A DNA stretch of 6,620 nt, from contig CAZIOU010000029.1 in NCBI GenBank assembly GCA_964540995.1, positions 1-6,620 on the forward strand, in the 5' to 3' direction. The position numbers were made by a program, and so were the translations under genes. The DNA comes from JAZDLR01 sp964540995. GTDB taxonomy: Bacteria; Patescibacteriota; Patescibacteriia; UBA1558; 2-01-FULL-52-15. This document shows, piece after piece, positions 5,507 to 6,620 of this stretch; positions within the stretch are counted from its first letter, which is position 1; every line of letters begins with the position of its first letter. Under the pieces are notes generated by a model, which saw nothing but the letters and a program-made list of their open reading frames with translations, was not told the origin of the DNA and searched no databases.

Positions 5507-5953
5507 TTAGTCATCATCATCGGCGCCCATACGTCTGGAATAGCTTTCTGCTTCACCTCGTGCTTCGATATCTTCGAGTACTCGGACGAAGGCGGGATAC
5601 TCAGCTCCGTCGTGAGGTAGGGGTGTAGGTAGGAGACGAATCATGAAGTGAAGACGTTCAACTTCCATCCTCAATTGACGAGTGGTCATTTTCTGAGGAT
5701 TGGTGTTTTGGATACTCTCACTAACGATGCCATAGCAAGCAGCGCCATCGCTTGTCGGATCCGTGGGTAGACCTCTACGACATGCAATGGTTGCCAACCG
5801 GAATAATTCATCGATAGCTCGATATGCTCCAGCCGGAATCTCTCGACCGTCTAGGCTGTTGGCGATCCGAGCCTCGAGACATTCGGCCATAGTAGCAGCT
5901 ACCGCCACGAAACGACTGACCGTGAATTTGCTGTTGCTTTCGGTACGCGACAT
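5507..5953 (-). CDS. Hypothetical protein, 148 aa, acidic C-terminal tail
   Basis: I do not recognise this protein. It is soluble, with no signal peptide or membrane helix, and appears mainly helical. The helical stretches are around residues 11-33 (VAVAATMAECLEARIANSL), 43-58 (AYRAIDELFRLATIAC), 91-108 (TRQLRMEVERLHFMIRLL) and 120-140 (PAFVRVLEDIEARGEAESYSR). It ends in Ala-Asp-Asp-Asp-Asp, encoded by a short GAT run. Three Cys (25, 58, 73) are not arranged as a metal site. The start is supported by AAGGAG 5-6 nt upstream (5958-5964). It follows the 159-residue gene by only 14 nt, and the two share a promoter and terminator, so they form a two-gene operon. They are probably functional partners, though this is inference from arrangement only. 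Confidence 0.78.
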   Translation of the reverse strand: MSRTESNSKFTVSRFVAVAATMAECLEARIANSLDGREIPAGAYRAIDELFRLATIACRRGLPTDPTSDGAACYGIVSESIQNTNPQKMTTRQLRMEVERLHFMIRLLPTPLPHDGAEYPAFVRVLEDIEARGEAESYSRRMGADDDD

Positions 5954-5967
5954 CGCTTCTCCTTATT

Positions 5968-6447
5968 TCAGCCAGAAGTTTTCTGTGACTGCAGATAGTT
6001 GAGGTGGTCTTGCTGCAACTGGGCGTAAACTTCGGGGAATGGATGTTCATCAGCATACATTTCGAACAAATCACTTCCGCCGGACATCCACATACCAATA
6101 TGTGCGCCGGTAGCATCTTGCGGCCGATGTAACTTATCGAGCTCAATCAAGAAGGCACCGGTTTTCGTATAAACGACGCCTCGACCGGAAGCCGGATAAT
6201 AGTGAGCCACCGCAACGTCCTTGATCCTAGCACTGATTTCCAATAGTGCTTTTTCGAGATTGGCTGCAATTGGCGGCGTCACTTGATTGAGGACTCTCTT
6301 GGTTGTAATTTCAAGCAGATGGAGTCCATCTTTATCATGCAGAGCCAGCATCATGCCAGCCAAAATCATGAAATAATCTCGCACAACTCCTGTAAGGTCA
6401 AATTTAGTAGCTACATCCTGGATTATCACAGAAGGTTGATCTGACAT
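5968..6447 (-). CDS. Hypothetical protein, 159 aa, first gene of a two-gene operon
   Basis: I do not recognise this protein. The chosen start (MSDQPSV) is preceded by a strong AGGAGG seven bases upstream. The frame stays open for 29 more codons to 6534, but that extension would overlap the promoter and has no such site. Helical amphipathic stretches lie at residues 5-37, including a methionine-rich hydrophobic piece (YFMILAGMMLALHDKDG, 25-41), and at 60-80. The central part (82-105, HYYPASGRGVVYTKTGAFLIELD) alternates like beta strands. The C-terminal third is acidic and aromatic, ending in a helix (PEVYAQLQQDHLNYLQ). There is no signal peptide. The middle vaguely recalls small roadblock or profilin-like folds, but no motif supports that. 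It is co-transcribed with the 148-residue gene 14 nt downstream. Confidence 0.78.
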   Translation of the reverse strand: MSDQPSVIIQDVATKFDLTGVVRDYFMILAGMMLALHDKDGLHLLEITTKRVLNQVTPPIAANLEKALLEISARIKDVAVAHYYPASGRGVVYTKTGAFLIELDKLHRPQDATGAHIGMWMSGGSDLFEMYADEHPFPEVYAQLQQDHLNYLQSQKTSG

Positions 6448-6469
6448 TGACTGCCTCCTAGTTGAAGAC

Positions 6470-6498
6470 AACATAGTAAGAACGAGAAGACTGATCAA
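6470..6498 (-). promoter_or_regulatory. Candidate promoter of the small-gene pair
   Basis: On the minus strand TTGATC (6493-6498, 4 of 6) and TATGTT (6470-6475, 4 of 6) are separated by exactly 17 bp, and the AGGAGG ribosome binding site follows shortly after. The position just after the terminator of the upstream gene makes an independent promoter likely, although both hexamers are imperfect. Confidence 0.5.
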
Positions 6499-6533
6499 AC
6501 TATCATGCTGGGAAAATAAATGCAAACCTAACA

Positions 6534-6562
6534 AAAAGAACTTCCACTCAGGAAGTTCTTTT
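6534..6562 (-). terminator. Rho-independent terminator after the putative rpsP
   Basis: A perfect 12-bp stem (AAAAGAACTTCC / GGAAGTTCTTTT) with a 5-nt loop starts 4 nt after the first TAA stop of the upstream gene. It ends in UUUUUGUU on the minus strand. Because the left arm is A-rich, the same hairpin could also work in the opposite direction. Confidence 0.85.
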
Positions 6563-6566
6563 ATTA

Positions 6567-6620
6567 TTAAGCTTGAGGGGCTTCGTCAGCCAGAGGCTGA
6601 CTGTCGGCTGCTGGAGCTTC
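6567..6620 (-). CDS. rpsP: C-terminal end of a gene entering from the right, probably ribosomal protein S16
   Basis: The last 17 codons read EAPAADSQPLADEAPQA and are followed by three consecutive in-frame TAA stops. Many S16 proteins of Patescibacteria and other phyla carry an Ala/Glu/Pro-rich C-terminal extension of this kind, and rpsP is the usual gene directly upstream of khpA and trmD. No part of the conserved S16 core is visible, so the identity rests on gene order and tail composition. The direct terminator shows it is not co-transcribed with the genes further left, except by read-through. Confidence 0.55.
   Translation of the reverse strand, partial: EAPAADSQPLADEAPQA

Noticed and set aside
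5511..5521. Trinucleotide repeat (ATC run) as a functional microsatellite
   Set aside because: It only encodes the four Asp residues at the protein C terminus. The run is too short to claim more.
5763..6146. Open frames on both strands across the junction of the two small genes
   Set aside because: They overlap genes with strong Shine-Dalgarno sites and would share no signals of their own. Their composition looks like out-of-frame translation.
5507..6447. Toxin-antitoxin or defence pair
   Set aside because: Two small genes in tandem invite the idea, but neither protein shows a toxin, nuclease, DNA-binding or nucleotide-binding motif, and the first is not a typical short antitoxin.
6448..6534. 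Longer N terminus (29 extra residues, hydrophobic) for the 159-residue protein starting at 6534
   Set aside because: It would start at the edge of the terminator and run through the promoter, without a ribosome binding site. The internal ATG at 6447 has a strong AGGAGG.

Overview
The window looks like ordinary chromosome from a bacterium with a compact genome, most likely a member of the Patescibacteria (candidate phyla radiation). Four things suggest this. The 16S rRNA 5' end is divergent but clearly recognisable. TrmD is short (224 aa), with substitutions in otherwise conserved motifs. The genes overlap tightly. One start appears to be leaderless. The phylum cannot be fixed from this window. 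TAA and TGA both end genes here, so there is no sign of the UGA-to-glycine recoding of Gracilibacteria/Absconditabacteria. No mobile element, tRNA, CRISPR array or defence system was seen.

Layout from left to right. Positions 1-59 are the first bases of a 16S rRNA gene on the minus strand. It is preceded by a leader of about 380 nt with several hairpins and a near-consensus promoter (TTGACA-17 bp-TAAACT, 449-477). A long hairpin (478-509) abuts the -35 box. Next comes a minus-strand operon read from right to left: a fused inositol-monophosphatase-like/PfkB-kinase-like protein (2430-4205), trmD (1766-2440) and a GT-C membrane glycosyltransferase (535-1773), with overlapping gene ends. Upstream of it, khpA (4277-4588) encodes a KH-domain RNA-binding protein and is separated by a hairpin terminator. 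A 175-bp divergent promoter region follows, then the only plus-strand gene, a secreted cysteine-containing protein of unknown function (4764-5420). Two facing terminators (5432-5456 and 5471-5499) separate it from a minus-strand pair of small unrecognised genes (5507-5953 and 5968-6447). The right edge holds the C-terminal tail of a further minus-strand gene, probably rpsP (ribosomal protein S16), ending at 6567 with its own terminator.

The order rpsP - khpA - trmD is the skeleton of the widespread bacterial rpsP-khpA-rimM-trmD-rplS cluster. Here it is interrupted by unrelated genes, lacks rimM and rplS between its members, and is split into at least four transcription units. The most interesting items are the IMPase-PfkB fusion, a three-copy 8-bp motif at exact 33-bp steps between the divergent khpA and secreted-protein promoters, and the unrecognised two-gene cassette inserted after rpsP.
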